64,000 nucleotides of DNA. Source: Rhodocollybia butyracea. Its lineage: Eukaryota > Basidiomycota > Agaricomycetes > Agaricales > Omphalotaceae. The notes beneath the pieces were generated by a model, which saw only the letters and a program-made list of their open reading frames with translations, had not been told where the DNA came from and did not search any database. The stretch covers positions 23,538 to 87,537 of the forward strand of contig JADNRY010000258.1 in NCBI GenBank assembly GCA_015501585.1, in the 5' to 3' direction. Both the position numbers and the translations under genes were made by a program. Shown here piece after piece: positions 31,910-44,383 of the stretch (position 1 is its first letter; every line of letters starts with the position of its first letter).

Positions 31910-34900
31910 CCTCGGACATCCAAACACCATCCCGATGTCCCTGAAGTATTGACGGACCGTGGTACTACTAGCAGCTGCATTCTGTCCATTCCAATTCCTA
32001 ACCCGTTGTACATCCGCGTCCATCGCAACCCTCCGTTTACCCAGCCGCAGCTTGTGCATTGAAATATTGAGTATGGAGATCAAGATATCAAGAGGCGCCT
32101 GAAAGTCCTGGTAAGATCGCAAGGTTATAGTTGTGGTTAAAGGTAAGATAGAGCGTGTGGAATTATTTCCACGATTCAAGCGTCTACATAAGCGCCCATC
32201 TCATCTCGGTCCGAAGCCTCGATCAACATTGGCTCTGACTTTTCCGTCCAACGGCCAGCTTGTTGCTTCTATGTCCACGGCTGGCGCTTGTGTCGTTCTC
32301 AAGCACCCACGGAAGTCGTCACTGAAAGATAACTGAAGCTAGGTACAATGATCCTTGACGTCAGCTTGCATCTTGCAGTGTCAGTAGCCTCCCTCCTCGT
32401 CTATCCAGCGGTCCCAATCAAGCTGAAACAATAGAGCTAGTCAAGGACAACGACGATACATTGGACTTTGTGACCGCCACATCCAACCTGCGCTCTGCAT
32501 CCTACAGGATTGAGGAGAAAACATGATGGGAGGTACTGGTAAAAGGTAATCGTCGTTTCTTTGAGGCTGGTATCTTCAGTTAACGTTTTACAGAAATAGC
32601 TGGAAACATTATCCCAGCAATCACTACCACGAACACCATCATATCTCTGGTCCCAAGCCCCGCCTCTATTCCGAAAATCTCAAGACAAGCTTCGCAGCGT
32701 ACATCTACAATTCAATCCTGCCATCCCACTCAGTACTATCACACTTTCAAGCTTTTCAAGGCCGGATCCGGTGGATGTGGCATTTATCGGAACGTGTACA
32801 CGAAAATCCTTTGTGAGTCGGCGCGTACTACGCTACAAGACGTGGTAAATTGTCTTAAGGGCAACAACGAGCGTGAAGTTAGTGTATAGGGGATAAGGGT
32901 GTTCTGGCGGGTTTCGACTGGGCGATAACGATGGGAGCACCCTGGAGAGTTAGAGAGGAAAGTTTATCAATCGTTGAGGCCTTGAGGAAGGGGACTGGCC
33001 AACGATCACAGTGGCAATTGGGTCTTCTGTGAGTCATTTCTTCGCCATCGGTTTCGTGCGTTCGCTTAGTATAACACGATTCCCCCAGATTAACCCACCC
33101 TCCTTCGGGTCCCTCCTTCATCCTTCCTAATCCTCTCCATAAAGAAAGCCACCAGCACCAATCTTCTCCGATATATCCTCCTGTGTCACTGAAGATGTCT
33201 GCGCTCGATACCGACGACAGTGATATCGTGGTTTTGGATTTGCATAAGCCGTACATGGTGCCTTGGAAGGAAGGAAGGAAGGAAGTCAATTACTCGGCAC
33301 GGTCCAAGATCTGAACGCCGGGGCAGCCGAAGCTCCCATGGTGCGGCACAAGCACCATGGTCTTCGGGCTGACTGTCGTCAGACAGGGACGAGCTCGCAA
33401 CTAGCTCTAAAACTGCTGCTGTAGATCCCTGGCTGGCGACAGCCACCATTTACTTACAGTACAGGCATTGTACATACTTATTTACAATGTTATGTATTTA
33501 TCATTTTTATAAAATATCAAATATCTGTTTTTCGAAGGGGCATGATTGCATTCAAAGAGTGCATGTTCAGAAATAGTTTGCAGAATCTGTATATGCGCTT
33601 CTTGTCAGGTATTTGAAAAGGATCTCTGTACAAGTGAGGCTCGAGTCACTACAGCCAGGGAATGGTCCCCAGCAGTTTGAATGACACAAGTTATGGCCAC
33701 AATCATTGTCAAGACTCAGTATAGTGAGAACATGCTCAAGCTTGTAGCGCTTGTTATAGCTTTATCAGATTTCCTAAGTATTCTTCCATCAGTCACATTG
33801 GTTAGGAATTCACTGGATGGGAGTTTTTAGTACTACTCATAAGGCTGACAACTTGCCAGGATTTTATATGTTAAATCCACTGCAGTCCTGTCATTCAATT
33901 AATGCAGCTCCAACGTACTTATCAGGAGTGCGGTCCAGGAGGTATTGCCAGTGTAGTCACTATGGTAGCCTGAGTCTGGCAATGACAGTCTATGCAAGCT
34001 TTACTAGTACTTAGTTGTCTACTAAGCTGAATTTGGGGGGATGCCTGTTTCTGTATATAGACACCTTAACCGAGGCTTTTAATAGCCCCAACGGCCTACA
34101 AAAATGAGGGCCAGTTGGACTCCGGCAAGGTTGTCTGTGTATGCCTTGTTATTGTTAGACTAAGTGTCTAGCGCAACTTCACAGCTGCAAATTAGATGAG
34201 GAACAATATGTCCTGTGCATACTTTGTGCATAGTATTGTTTTAACTTTTGTCTTCATGAGCCAATCCTTGGACCTTGATCCTAGTATAAGTAGGATGCAT
34301 ACCGGGCTAGCTCTTTGGAGCCTGGAGGGCGATGTTCATCAGTGGATAGGTGAGGCTGATGAGCTTCAAGTTGTATAATAGATATATAATGCTTATTTTG
34401 TGATGATTTTCCGATGTTAAGTTTCAGCTGAACATTTCCAATAGTCCACAAAGGTACTTGAATGATTAATAGTTTATGCAACTGGGGTGGTAGAGTCAAC
34501 TACCCAGTACATTATAATGGTATTGGTAGCGGCTTTCTCATATATGGCAGTAGAATTACTTTTGCTGGTGCAATTGGAATCTGGCCCTGTACATGGACAC
34601 AACCATCAACACTGAAGGCATCGGCATCGTCACGGAGGAGGATAGCATCTGCACAACGGCTCTGAAAACCACCATCATTATCATATATCGCATGATTCTT
34701 CTCAAGCCGTTAGTCTTTTTACTGCAATCGCTTTCACTTTGGTAGAACAAATTTTGAGCCCAGTGTCCGCTCTGCATCGAACTTCACCTTACTTGATAGT
34801 GTTTAGGAATGCCTTGAGATAATAAACGTATTTCCCATGTCCCAATCATTACTCTACCCGTTACTGCTTCGCTTCGAGGTCATGTCTTGGCTGAGGACCT

Positions 34901-36720
34901 GTATGCTTCTGCTGATTTACCTCCGACAAAGACGACCAGCGTGGCCGGGTATGCCTTGAAAAGTCAGTCTTTCATCTTTCAGAACATAGTAGATAGACTG
35001 GCAATCTATCTAGCATCCGAGCCCCGCAGGACCGTACGTTGTCCCGACATCTTCTCCTCACCCCTACCTTTTATCGCCTGCAAGCCAGGATGAATTACCA
35101 CTGACCAGAATGATTATATATCAAATCAATATGGGTAGCACCCTTCATGGAAATTATGATCGAGGATACAAAAGTGGTTGTGCTAGTATCCAGAATGTAA
35201 GTCGTTCTTCTCAACGGTAATAATTTCGTTAATATCTGACCTCAGCGACCGATGGAAATCCTGCTGGTCCACCTAGCGAAGAATGGAAAATAGAGACCGT
35301 TATTCCCGCTCCCCCCCTCACGCCTCAACATAGGTCAGCCAGAATCGGATGTGCGTCAAGGAGATCTAGTCATACGGGGGGTGAGAGGATTAGCAGCAGT
35401 GGAGGAGAAGTGGGTATGTAGCTTGATCTTCGTATGTAGAAATACTTAATGTCAGTGTATTCAAGAAGTGTGGAGTTGCACTGTTGAGCACAGGGAATGA
35501 AATATGGGATCTTATGGGTCAGGTATCAATCATAGGAGCTGGATGAGATTGGAAGTTATGGGATATTAATTGCCTTTTCACTCACTGCTTTTCTGCAAAG
35601 AATGATATGAGGTTGTAGATTTTGGGATTGTTCCAGTACCCACTTCGAATACTATTGCTTTTCTCTAACAATTTCCATTATCTGAAGAATCAACACACAT
35701 GTGAACATACAGTCTTCTTCTAGTGAATTCCACCTGGTTTCTACGTGGCTGCATACAACGTACTCAGTGGAGTGGATGGCTACAAGAGGACAAGTCCTCA
35801 TGAAAGGGTAGACCCATCTCACCCAGTTATCCAATGCTGTATCTCCGATCGTCCATCTTATCTGCACCTACCGTTGTGGCTCTAGTGCTTGTGTCCTTCG
35901 TTTCAGCCCCTACCGCTGTCTCAGCTCCACCCCAACTTCATCATCCGGCCCCAACAAGCCCAACTCAATCCCGCGCCCACACCTGCAACCAATCCAGGCA
36001 TTGGTCTCGGGGCTCTCGCGACTGCACATCGCGGAATCGGCGGCAGCACACTTCCTACACCATGAGATGACAGGGCAAGCCTGGAATCCGATAGCGAGAT
36101 TTCCACCGGATCTAGAGGCGCCGTAGGCTGGACGAGAGTGCACTGGGAAATGGGAAATGTGGAATGGACAGTCGGGGAGTAGGATGATACGGGTTGGATC
36201 CAGTAGTGGCGGAGTTTTGATTGGGTTGGAAATAAAGATAGATTTAAGTAACCAGAGGAGAGATTTACCTTTCCTCGGTTGCTAAAGACGATAACTGAAG
36301 GTTGAACGTTTTCATTGCCGACAACGACGACGATGGGCATGCAAAGTACGGACAAGGCCAACAAATGCCAAAAAGCCTTTGTTTCCGAACCGATATTTCT
36401 TCTACAAACGTTCCTTTCCTTCCCAATTGCTCCCTGTCTCTCTTGCTTCCTCCTGATTCCTGCATCTCTACCAATGCCTCCACTACACCTCTTCAATTCT
36501 GCCCACTTTCTGTTCACAGCCATCCCATTCGCTTGTGAACACACATCATATCTGGCAAGTTCCCGATTTATTTGAGGAAAGGGTAGCCTTTCAGTAAGGA
36601 AGGAAGGATGGAAATTGGACGGTAGGCAAAGACCGGCGAAGGAGCTTCTACGGAACGACTTGATTTAATTTCCTAATGAGGAAAGTATTAGTCGACTTTT
36701 TTTTTTGCAATTATATAGAT
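31910..36720. repeat. Segmental duplication, copy B
   Basis: Partner of copy A (780-4560), same orientation, about 31 kb apart. It holds about 1.5 kb not present in A (roughly 33150-34650), AT-rich and non-coding, which may be a separate insertion. The block 36240-36600 is the best-conserved part; it includes an ATTTCTTCTACAAACGTTCC stretch matching 4209-4228, and matching frames on both strands. A tandem GGAA run lies at 33264-33283. I find no intact gene. Confidence 0.65.
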
Positions 36721-36800
36721 TTTTCAAGTCCCTCCATATCTACCTAAGGTACTAATTATGGGTACTGAATTTGCACTATTTCTTACGGCCGTCTCCCACT

Positions 36801-37438
36801 TAGGGCTCTGCACCGTACCGAATACGGCTACGGCCGTATACTTTACGGTGCCATACGGCTTACGGTTGAACCGTATCCGTACCTTAAACTAGAGCTCCAT
36901 GGGCCTGACAGTATGGTAGCCGTAAAAGTACGGCCGTAATACGGCAATACAGAATACGGTACTAGCTAGAGCAAAATTGTGGACTGACAGTCCTTATTTG
37001 ATTACGACGGAGACTATACTAGCTGGGAATACTCTCACATGTATGTATAATTAATTATTTGTTGCTCACAATAGGGAACATGACCAGGAATGGGACTTGA
37101 TGAGAAGTGCTGGAGATGCCGGCGGTCCGGGCTCGTCTCAAGGTGACTGTCATCTACTTATTAAGAGATATGTACAGTTGAAGGATGACAACCTGAGAGT
37201 TAGTTAACTTGAACAAATGAAATACATTATTTTTCCAGGCCAGGCTATCTATTTTGCTCAGTGTATCTGGTATACCGTATTTACGGCCGCAGCGACCGTC
37301 AAAATACGGCCAATACGGCTATCTGCCGTACCGTACGCTGTGCCCTATCAAGAGGCTTGAGGGGCCTATACGGTAGGGTTCCATAACCGTATAAACCGGC
37401 CGTATTTTCCGTAAATACGGTTCCGGTGCAGAGTCCTA
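36801..37438. mobile_element. hAT-type MITE, 638 bp, copy 2
   Basis: Ends TAGGGCTCTGCACCG and CGGTGCAGAGTCCTA are inverted copies with one mismatch. CTCCCACT flanks both ends (36793-36800 and 37439-37446), an 8 bp target duplication. The subterminal regions are full of TACGGCCGTA-type palindromes, as in copy 1 at 16711-17535, but the two differ strongly in between. Non-coding. Confidence 0.8.
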
Positions 37439-37446
37439 CTCCCACT

Positions 37447-38065
37447 CTCAAACTTATGATTTGATGAAGAACAGACTTGTGGGACAAGGATAAGTGTGAG
37501 GATGCGCCGCAGTGCTTTTCAGCACGCGGTATTTACAGTCATCTCATTGAAACATCCTGCGTCCAACTCTCACCGGTCATGCACGACAGTTGATGTGGAT
37601 GATCTTTCTCATCACATCCGCTCTTTCCTACGAGTCATCTTAGTTCCTCACATTCCCGCCTATTCATCTCCCAACGCTGTGTCGCGGCTTCTAGTAGCGG
37701 CGTAAGATGAATCCTCCGCGTTGCCGCCTGTACACAGGTTGACTCTAACGCTGGTAGTGTTCCACATCCTCGTTATACACCCCTCTCAATCCTTCACTCG
37801 CTTGGAGAGGTCCGATTTTTATGTTCTGGAGTACACTACTGGATCATTGAAGAACAATTGAAGAATCTATGTGACTAAACTATCAATCCGGAACTGATAC
37901 TGTTCCGATGTAGCTTACTGATCTACTTAGATACTTACTAAGTACTTACAGACCCGGTTTGTAGAGTACCTGTACTGTAGTATATAAGGCCATGTATGAA
38001 GGCCCAGTAGTACAACAACCAATAGAGCAATAGAGCACTTGTACCCCCAATCTCCTGAGGGAGCC
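37447..38065. other. Non-coding, with an LTR-like promoter block
   Basis: GTATATAAGGCC near 37980 and a following run of CAATAGAGCAATAGAGC look like a promoter and start region, perhaps of a decayed LTR. I could not place LTR ends. No gene seen. Confidence 0.3.
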
Positions 38066-38350
38066 TCACGGCTCCGAGTCCCCACTGCGCCGGATACCTA
38101 CGACAGATAGTGCTTTACCAGCACATCTCATGGCTTCTCTCGTTTCTCGAATCTCGTGTCGTTTTATGGTCCTGCCATCCCTGCCCTTGTATTTCACGTT
38201 GTCTTTGAACCTGAATCCTGATAGCAGGAAATTGACAGCTTGGGGCAGGATAGGATAGGAATCTGTTGGAATTGTCACTCTCCCGCCTATCTTGGACACT
38301 TGGCTGCCTTTTCTAGTCACAGGACATGTGGATATCCATACTAGTCTCAT
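38066..38350 (-). CDS. Short hypothetical frame
   Basis: 94 residues with protein-like composition (GGRVTIPTDSYPILPQ; FRFKDNVKYKGRDGRTIK) and an ATG start. I recognise no family. It may be a captured exon or a spurious frame; there is no neighbouring exon to support it. Confidence 0.2.
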   Translation of the reverse strand: MRLVWISTCPVTRKGSQVSKIGGRVTIPTDSYPILPQAVNFLLSGFRFKDNVKYKGRDGRTIKRHEIRETREAMRCAGKALSVVGIRRSGDSEP

Positions 38351-38914
38351 GCACTACGCAACTGTACACCCACTTTGGAAGTCATCCCACTATGATAATG
38401 GGCCACGATTTCAATGATGATTCACATCTGAGTCCAAGGGAACTGTCATTGGAGTCCTCCTACTCAACGGCTCTCTATTAGACATGGATCCCAACTCTTC
38501 AGAGCTAATCCTTCACCCATCCTTCATTATAGAATAATGAATGGGGACTTAACTTGACTATTCTGCATTCGCTTGCAGTACAGTATTCATGATCCATCTT
38601 CGCTAATGGAATAGAAAGATTTGAAAAGAGAAGTCCCATAATGTCTGTACCTACAGGTAATTATACAGGCCACTCTCGCGCTGCCTGAATTGTACATGCG
38701 GTACATACATAATAAATTGATTTATGTTACAAGAAAATAGTCCGAGAGAAATTGAAATGCCTTCAAGTTCACAAATCTAAGGCTTTTGTAGAACAGCGCA
38801 GGCAACATGCAAGACTAAATACTTACTAAATCTCTCACCTACAACCATCAGCAAGGACAGGAGAGGTTGCCAGCATCAATGTCATGATTCAGGTGTGCAC
38901 CGACACGCACCACA
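38351..38914. other. Intergenic, no gene seen
   Basis: AT-rich; nothing I can support. Confidence 0.4.
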
Positions 38915-39262
38915 TCAACCGTCAATCAACCGTTGAATCGTGAGACTCATTGGAAGCAGGACAAAATAGTGATCAAGTGAAACAGAAATCAAAGAAATTT
39001 GAAAGAAATCAAAAATTAAAGAACATAAATTTATACCGAAAATAAACCAAACCCATAAAACGGTTACAGTCTTTCCGTAGCTAAAGTGAAGAGTGGGATC
39101 AATAGAGGACATGCTGAGGGTCCTGGAGAAATCTATTTTGAGTGGATAAGGTGTGTCAATAGGTGGAGGAGCAGCCAGCGAAGTCAATGTGAATTTGCAA
39201 TAATGGCCATCAGTGATTTTGATGTGCCGAATCACCGATAGCCATTCCGGCTTACTGAACAT
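38915..39262 (-). CDS. Hypothetical exon fragment
   Basis: The first 70 residues (from FSKPEWLSVIRHIKITDGHY to LHFSYGKT) look coding. The rest is hydrophobic and AT-rich and begins with GTAACCG, so it is more likely intron read through. Family unknown. Confidence 0.25.
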   Translation of the reverse strand: MFSKPEWLSVIRHIKITDGHYCKFTLTSLAAPPPIDTPYPLKIDFSRTLSMSSIDPTLHFSYGKTVTVLWVWFIFGINLCSLIFDFFQISLISVSLDHYFVLLPMSLTIQRLIDG

Positions 39263-39334
39263 GTATGTCTTTGTGGCTGGAAGGCAACTAGATCCTATTT
39301 TTCTGCGGATTGAATAAATTACCTTTGCTCCACT

Positions 39335-40036
39335 TTGACATTAGTCAAACTGATTGTCTTAATTCTTGGCACTCTAAATGATTGTTTGCTCAAAGGCAGT
39401 CCAAATGATTGTCCTCAATAGGAGACAATCTCACTGATTGTCTTGGGTTGGGCACTCTAAATGATTGTTTGTTCAAGACAATCATTTTGATTGTCCTTTA
39501 TAGTAGGCAATCCAAATGATTGTCTTAAATTGGGCACTCCAAATGATTGCTTACTCAAGACAATCATTTTGATTGTCCTCAATACTGGGCAATCCAAATG
39601 ATTGTCCTAAGTTGTGGGCATTCTAAATGATTGTTTGCTCAAGACAATCAAAATGAGTGTTTGGCAAAAAAACATCTAAATGATTGTTTTTTCAAAAAAG
39701 ATTGTCTCAGACAATCAAATTCATTGTTTTTTCTTCCCATAGTGTTAGCTAAATGGATTGATTTTGTAGATCCAATACAAAGATCTACAAGGTCATTAGT
39801 ACAGTCTCTAATTTTTTACTAAGGATTAGATTAATTGCCTAGACTTTAGTCTAGCCTGATATCAGTCAAAATGTTGTTTCTTTCATAATGATTGTCTTAA
39901 TTCCAGGCACTCTGAATGATTGTTTGCTCGAGGCAATCCAAATGATTGTCCTCAATGGTAGGCAATCTCACTGATTGTCTTATGTTGGGCACTCTAAATG
40001 ATTGTTTGCTCAAGACAATCATTTTGATTGTCCTTA
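39335..40036. repeat. Array of short palindromes (TGATTGTC family)
   Basis: About 0.7 kb made of recurring words such as CTAAATGATTGTTTGCTCAA and GACAATCATTTTGATTGTC, the latter a near-perfect palindrome. They recur at irregular spacing of 40-110 bp, for example near 39475, 39562 and 40013. Part of the array is repeated at 39885-40035. The Helitron remnant begins at its right edge. It is a satellite or a cluster of small inverted repeats. Confidence 0.65.
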
Positions 40037-40050
40037 ACTTGCGAGTGTGG

Positions 40051-40072
40051 GCCACCGCGCGAAGCGCGTGGC
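40051..40072 (-). other. Candidate 3'-terminal hairpin of the Helitron
   Basis: GCCAC-CGCGC-GAA-GCGCG-TGGC folds into a GC-rich stem with a one-base bulge, downstream of the helicase gene and about 15 bases from the palindrome array. Helitrons end in such a hairpin shortly before CTRR. The exact terminal tetranucleotide is not clear here. Confidence 0.45.
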
Positions 40073-40229
40073 AGGTACGAGTCCTTCAAGAGACTAGATA
40101 TGAATTGGAGTCTATATTCTGCAGTATATAGCAGCAGAAGGTAAGTATGTGTCTGGACCCAATGACATGTTGACATTTCTAATACTCAGGTTATCTACTA
40201 GTACACTTTCCCCACCGTTGTTCATACCG

Positions 40230-43200
40230 TCATGGTAGAATACTCTTTTTGTCAACAATTGACCATTCAATATCCCCTGATGATTCATGTATATAGGGAT
40301 CTTTGTCAGACCATTTTATTGCAGAATGGACATTACAAGGCACATAAGATAGGCCTTTCCAATTGCGATATTGCTCTATGAGAGTATTCCTTGTGGAACC
40401 ATTAACAGATTTATCAAGCTTACCTTCATACCGCAATCTGGTAATTTCATCAAGTAATTCAAGTTCTCTAAATTCCTTGCGAAGAGAGCCAGTGGCGCCT
40501 CCTGTTATATGTTTTGAATCAAAACCTTGCAATATTACTGTTTTATGGGCACTGCAGCTGCGCGATAGAGCAGTGTAATAAGCATGGTGATCACTGAAAG
40601 TATTCAAATCTGTAGCATTAACTATCAAGCTTTGCCCTTGTGATGCATGTGCAGTCATAGAAAAACCTGGAAGGACATCAACCTGATTTCTCATAATACT
40701 TATGCGGGAATCATCTGGTAAATATACAAATCCAGATGTGTTTCTTCGAGTAAGTGGAACTACATTTAATGGTAAAGATTCATCTTGGACAGGTTCAGGA
40801 GGGTCATCAAGTAGCACAAATAACACATCTAACACTTGCTGGCCATATTTACCCTTTGAAGCATGCCATGCGTACACAGTACCGCGCTGGCCTTTGGTAA
40901 TATTCAACTCAGTTGCGGCATTATAGCGGATAATAACAGGCAAACCTAAGCAAAGCGAAAGTTTACCTGGTGCATGATGTTGATGACTAGAAGTTGGAAT
41001 GTCCCACAACATAGATTGCAGGTCTTGTGTCATCAAAGTAATTTTTGACTTCTTTGCTTTTTTCAGTGATGTTTTCTGCTTAGGACTTTCTGTTTTAGTT
41101 GATATAGTATCATCGCTGAAAAAGTGTGTCAGCTCCTGACAAGTATCAGAAGCAACTGAAATTTTATACATCTCAATGCATCCTAACATTGATACTTCAT
41201 CAAGAACAACATATTCAATACCTTCAAGGCGACTGCATACTTCAGTCATGGTGCCTATAGAAGCTTCCTCTGTTTGCCCATTAAAACCCAAAAGATAATG
41301 ATAAGTGGAGCCACCTAGAAGATTAGCAGCATTACCAGTTGGAGCAGTGGTAATAATTGCATGCCTTCGCTTTTGCAGAGAAAAAAAGTATAAAAGAGCC
41401 TTAACAACGCAAGATTTACCTGTACTACCCATTCCACCAATATAAAGAAGCAAAGGCTCAATGCATCCAGAAGAAGAGTGCTGGGCTACAATGCGAAAAG
41501 CCCTCTCTTGCTCATTATTCAAGCAGAACTTATCCATGGCAGATTTGGCGTGTTTTTTTATGCTTCCAAATTCTATACCAGCCTTTTCAAAAAAGGATTT
41601 ATCGCATATCTCAGCAACATTGGGTTTGAACTTTTTTAGCTTAATTTTAGTGGCGGTATCCCCAGAATGTGCACCCTTGGTTTTTCTTTCAATCAATATA
41701 TCAGCTCTCATTATCTTCAAAACTGTATCCCAATCATTAGCATTTATACTTGAAATTTGAATAGGCACTGGTATTTTATATGGCAAAGTATCCTCATCAT
41801 TGTGTTTGCGCTGAAGAACATTGGTCCATCCAGACTTGAATAGCACATTTCTCATCACTTGCATTACTCTTTCTTTTGCAAGATAGTTTTTACCTGATAC
41901 CATTCCAGTATTAGCATCATAAAGTACAACCAGTCCATCATCATCAAATTCCTCAGAGAATAATTCATGATTTCCTTCAGCAGAAACGAAGTTTGATGCC
42001 AAACCAAAATTCATATCTTCACTAAAAGGAATACTGATGGGGAGTGTAGATTGATTACCAGCTTTCATTTGTGACCGAAAATCATCTCTAGCATCTAAAC
42101 ATTCATATCTTAAGTTCATATTTTTAATGTAAAATGATTCCATACCACCAAACTTGTAATTTTCAAAAGCTTCATGCCATAATTCGCCATCTGCTTTAAG
42201 ATCTTTACCTGTGCGCCAAGGTTTAAATAGAGCCAGGATTGTGCAGCAATAAAACTCGCGATCCTCCTTATCAGGTCGCGGTAAAGGTGGACCTATTCGG
42301 AAGTTAGGCACCACATATTGCCAATTGCGGGTAGCAACAGGGGCATGTGTTTGAGCTAATGGATGACCTTCCATGTACCTGAGTACCGTATTTATAGTAG
42401 GTGCAGACTGATCAGACTCCAACTTTTCAGTATTATTTGCATATTGATCTGGTATATCCTGCTTGCCACTGCGCTTAGCTGCTCTAGTAAAGCGGCAAAT
42501 CCAATCATACAAGTACATTGATGTATGCTGCTCAGGCCGGTGGGTATAATCATAAGTTGAAGAAAGACCAATTAATTTACCTTTCTTTTTTATGAGAACA
42601 ACTTTATTGTCACCTTGAATATCTTGAGGATACCATACTTTACGTGCCTCCATTACAAATGTTTTCCAGTAAAATGGAACAAAGCGATGGCTGGAGTAGT
42701 GATCTGGATTTTGCAAAAGGTATAAATATATCATTGGACTTCCTAATTCTAATTTAGTTGCTAAAACATTCACCATCTTTGTTAATAGAGTGCGCGCCTT
42801 ATCTTTTGCAGATTGAGAACCATCTATTATTGCAGTATTATTTTCAAATATAGTTTTCATACTATCAAATACTACATGTGTCTTCAGACCTGTTTTAGTT
42901 ATATAATCTGTGACATAGCACACAACTGCTTTGATTGCTGTACCAGAAGTTAAAGAAGTTACATCAGTGTTGCAGTGCATAAGATATGTGAGAGCAGGTG
43001 AAACATCATTAAGCCAAGGTTCCAATTTCTTAAGAGATATATGACCTGTCTCTGGTTCAACAGATGATAGTGGATAAGTTACCCGAGGAAAGCGCGCCTT
43101 GCACTTGCGATATTTGTTATTCAAACATGAAACAGCAAATTTGTCCATACTGCGGATAGTGCCATCAGGTCTAAATGCCCACAAGCAATCATGCAAATTT

Positions 43201-44383
43201 GATTTCAGTAATAAATGATTTACTTCAAATAAATATTTGCTGTGCCATAGCTTATATGAAGTGCAATTACTACAAGATGCATTACTGCACCCACAAAAGG
43301 AAGGGGGCGGAGTAGGAAGGGTTAATTCAGGGCTAATGTAACCTTTATCAGTTTCAGCAATATGCACTGATTGTATAACCTCTTAGTAGATGATACAAAC
43401 TCACCTACCCGGACACTTTCTAAATAGGCCAAACAACTGGACTTGAAAATCTGAAGTCGGATCTAAAAGCTTGTTTCTGATTTCTAATGGTGTTAATGTA
43501 TTAAGAGCATATGCGACACCATGAAGATGCAAAGTAAGCCGCCCTTGCTGCTCCACAGTGCAATAATATGCAGCCATAGGACCAAACAAACCAGGTGATG
43601 CAGATGTACCAATAACAATATCTAAAAATAAAGTAATCATAAAGTGGAAAAACCGGGCACCTGCAGCTGGATTGTGGCTTAAAAGCATCCGGCGGGTTTC
43701 ACTGCTGCGCAAAGGCACATTGAAAGACTCTTTAGTGTCAGCAAAATACATGCATATTGGATGCTTCAGATCACATGGGGCAATAGTGAAATACCAGGTA
43801 GGTGCGCCTACATAAGTTGCAAGAGACCATATTTCATGTTGCATAATTTTTTTACTACTGATCAAACCTTGAATCTTTTTTGAACCAAGTTCCATATCCC
43901 GCAGCAAAGAAAAACATTTGCTTTCTTCTTCTGAAGCTGGTTTTACAAATTCACCACTGGCCATGCGGCTACTTAGGTCATGTAAAGTATCTTTGTTAAC
44001 TGAAAGCATGCGGGCTGCTATATCATCAATTTGTTTGGAATTACCTACAATAAAACTTTGAGTAGTGCTAGCTTTTATTTGCTCATGATTGAATGCCACA
44101 AAAGGAAATGAGAGATCCATCTGAAACCGCTTATCATGATACATCATCAGAAATCTCTTGTGAGTAGTATCTGATAAATTTGACTCAGAAAGTGAAGTTG
44201 AGCCTATTCCCCCTAAGCCAAATGGAAACATCTTTGGATAGAGATGAACATTGTTCCATATACTTTCTGGCTTGGCAGCATGTGATGTGCGGAGAAATTT
44301 ACCCTTGTTATCCAAATGATGAATAGCTATTGCGCGGAGTTGATCTTTTGACTTTAAGTCAATATCTTCCCCAACAATGCCGT
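40230..44383 (-). pseudogene. Helitron Rep/helicase, C-terminal part, internally deleted
   Basis: Frame 44383-43401 carries the Helitron-like N region and the Rep HUH motif (LTLHLHGVAYA, about 43540). A short intron, GTAGGTGAG to ATCAG (43409-43366, branch CTACTAAGAG), joins it to frame 43365-40230. That frame has the two-tyrosine motif CYVTDYITKTGL (about 42920-42880) and a PIF1-type helicase: Walker A GGMGSTGKS (about 41430), TTAPTGNAA, and Walker B VVLDEVSMLG (about 41200). After MYKIS the sequence jumps to a charged stretch. The usual GDFxQLPPV motif III and about 150-200 following residues are missing. The C-terminal TAHASQGQS and YTALSRS motifs are present (about 40640, 40580). Rolling-circle transposition needs the full helicase, so this copy is defective. 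Confidence 0.8.
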
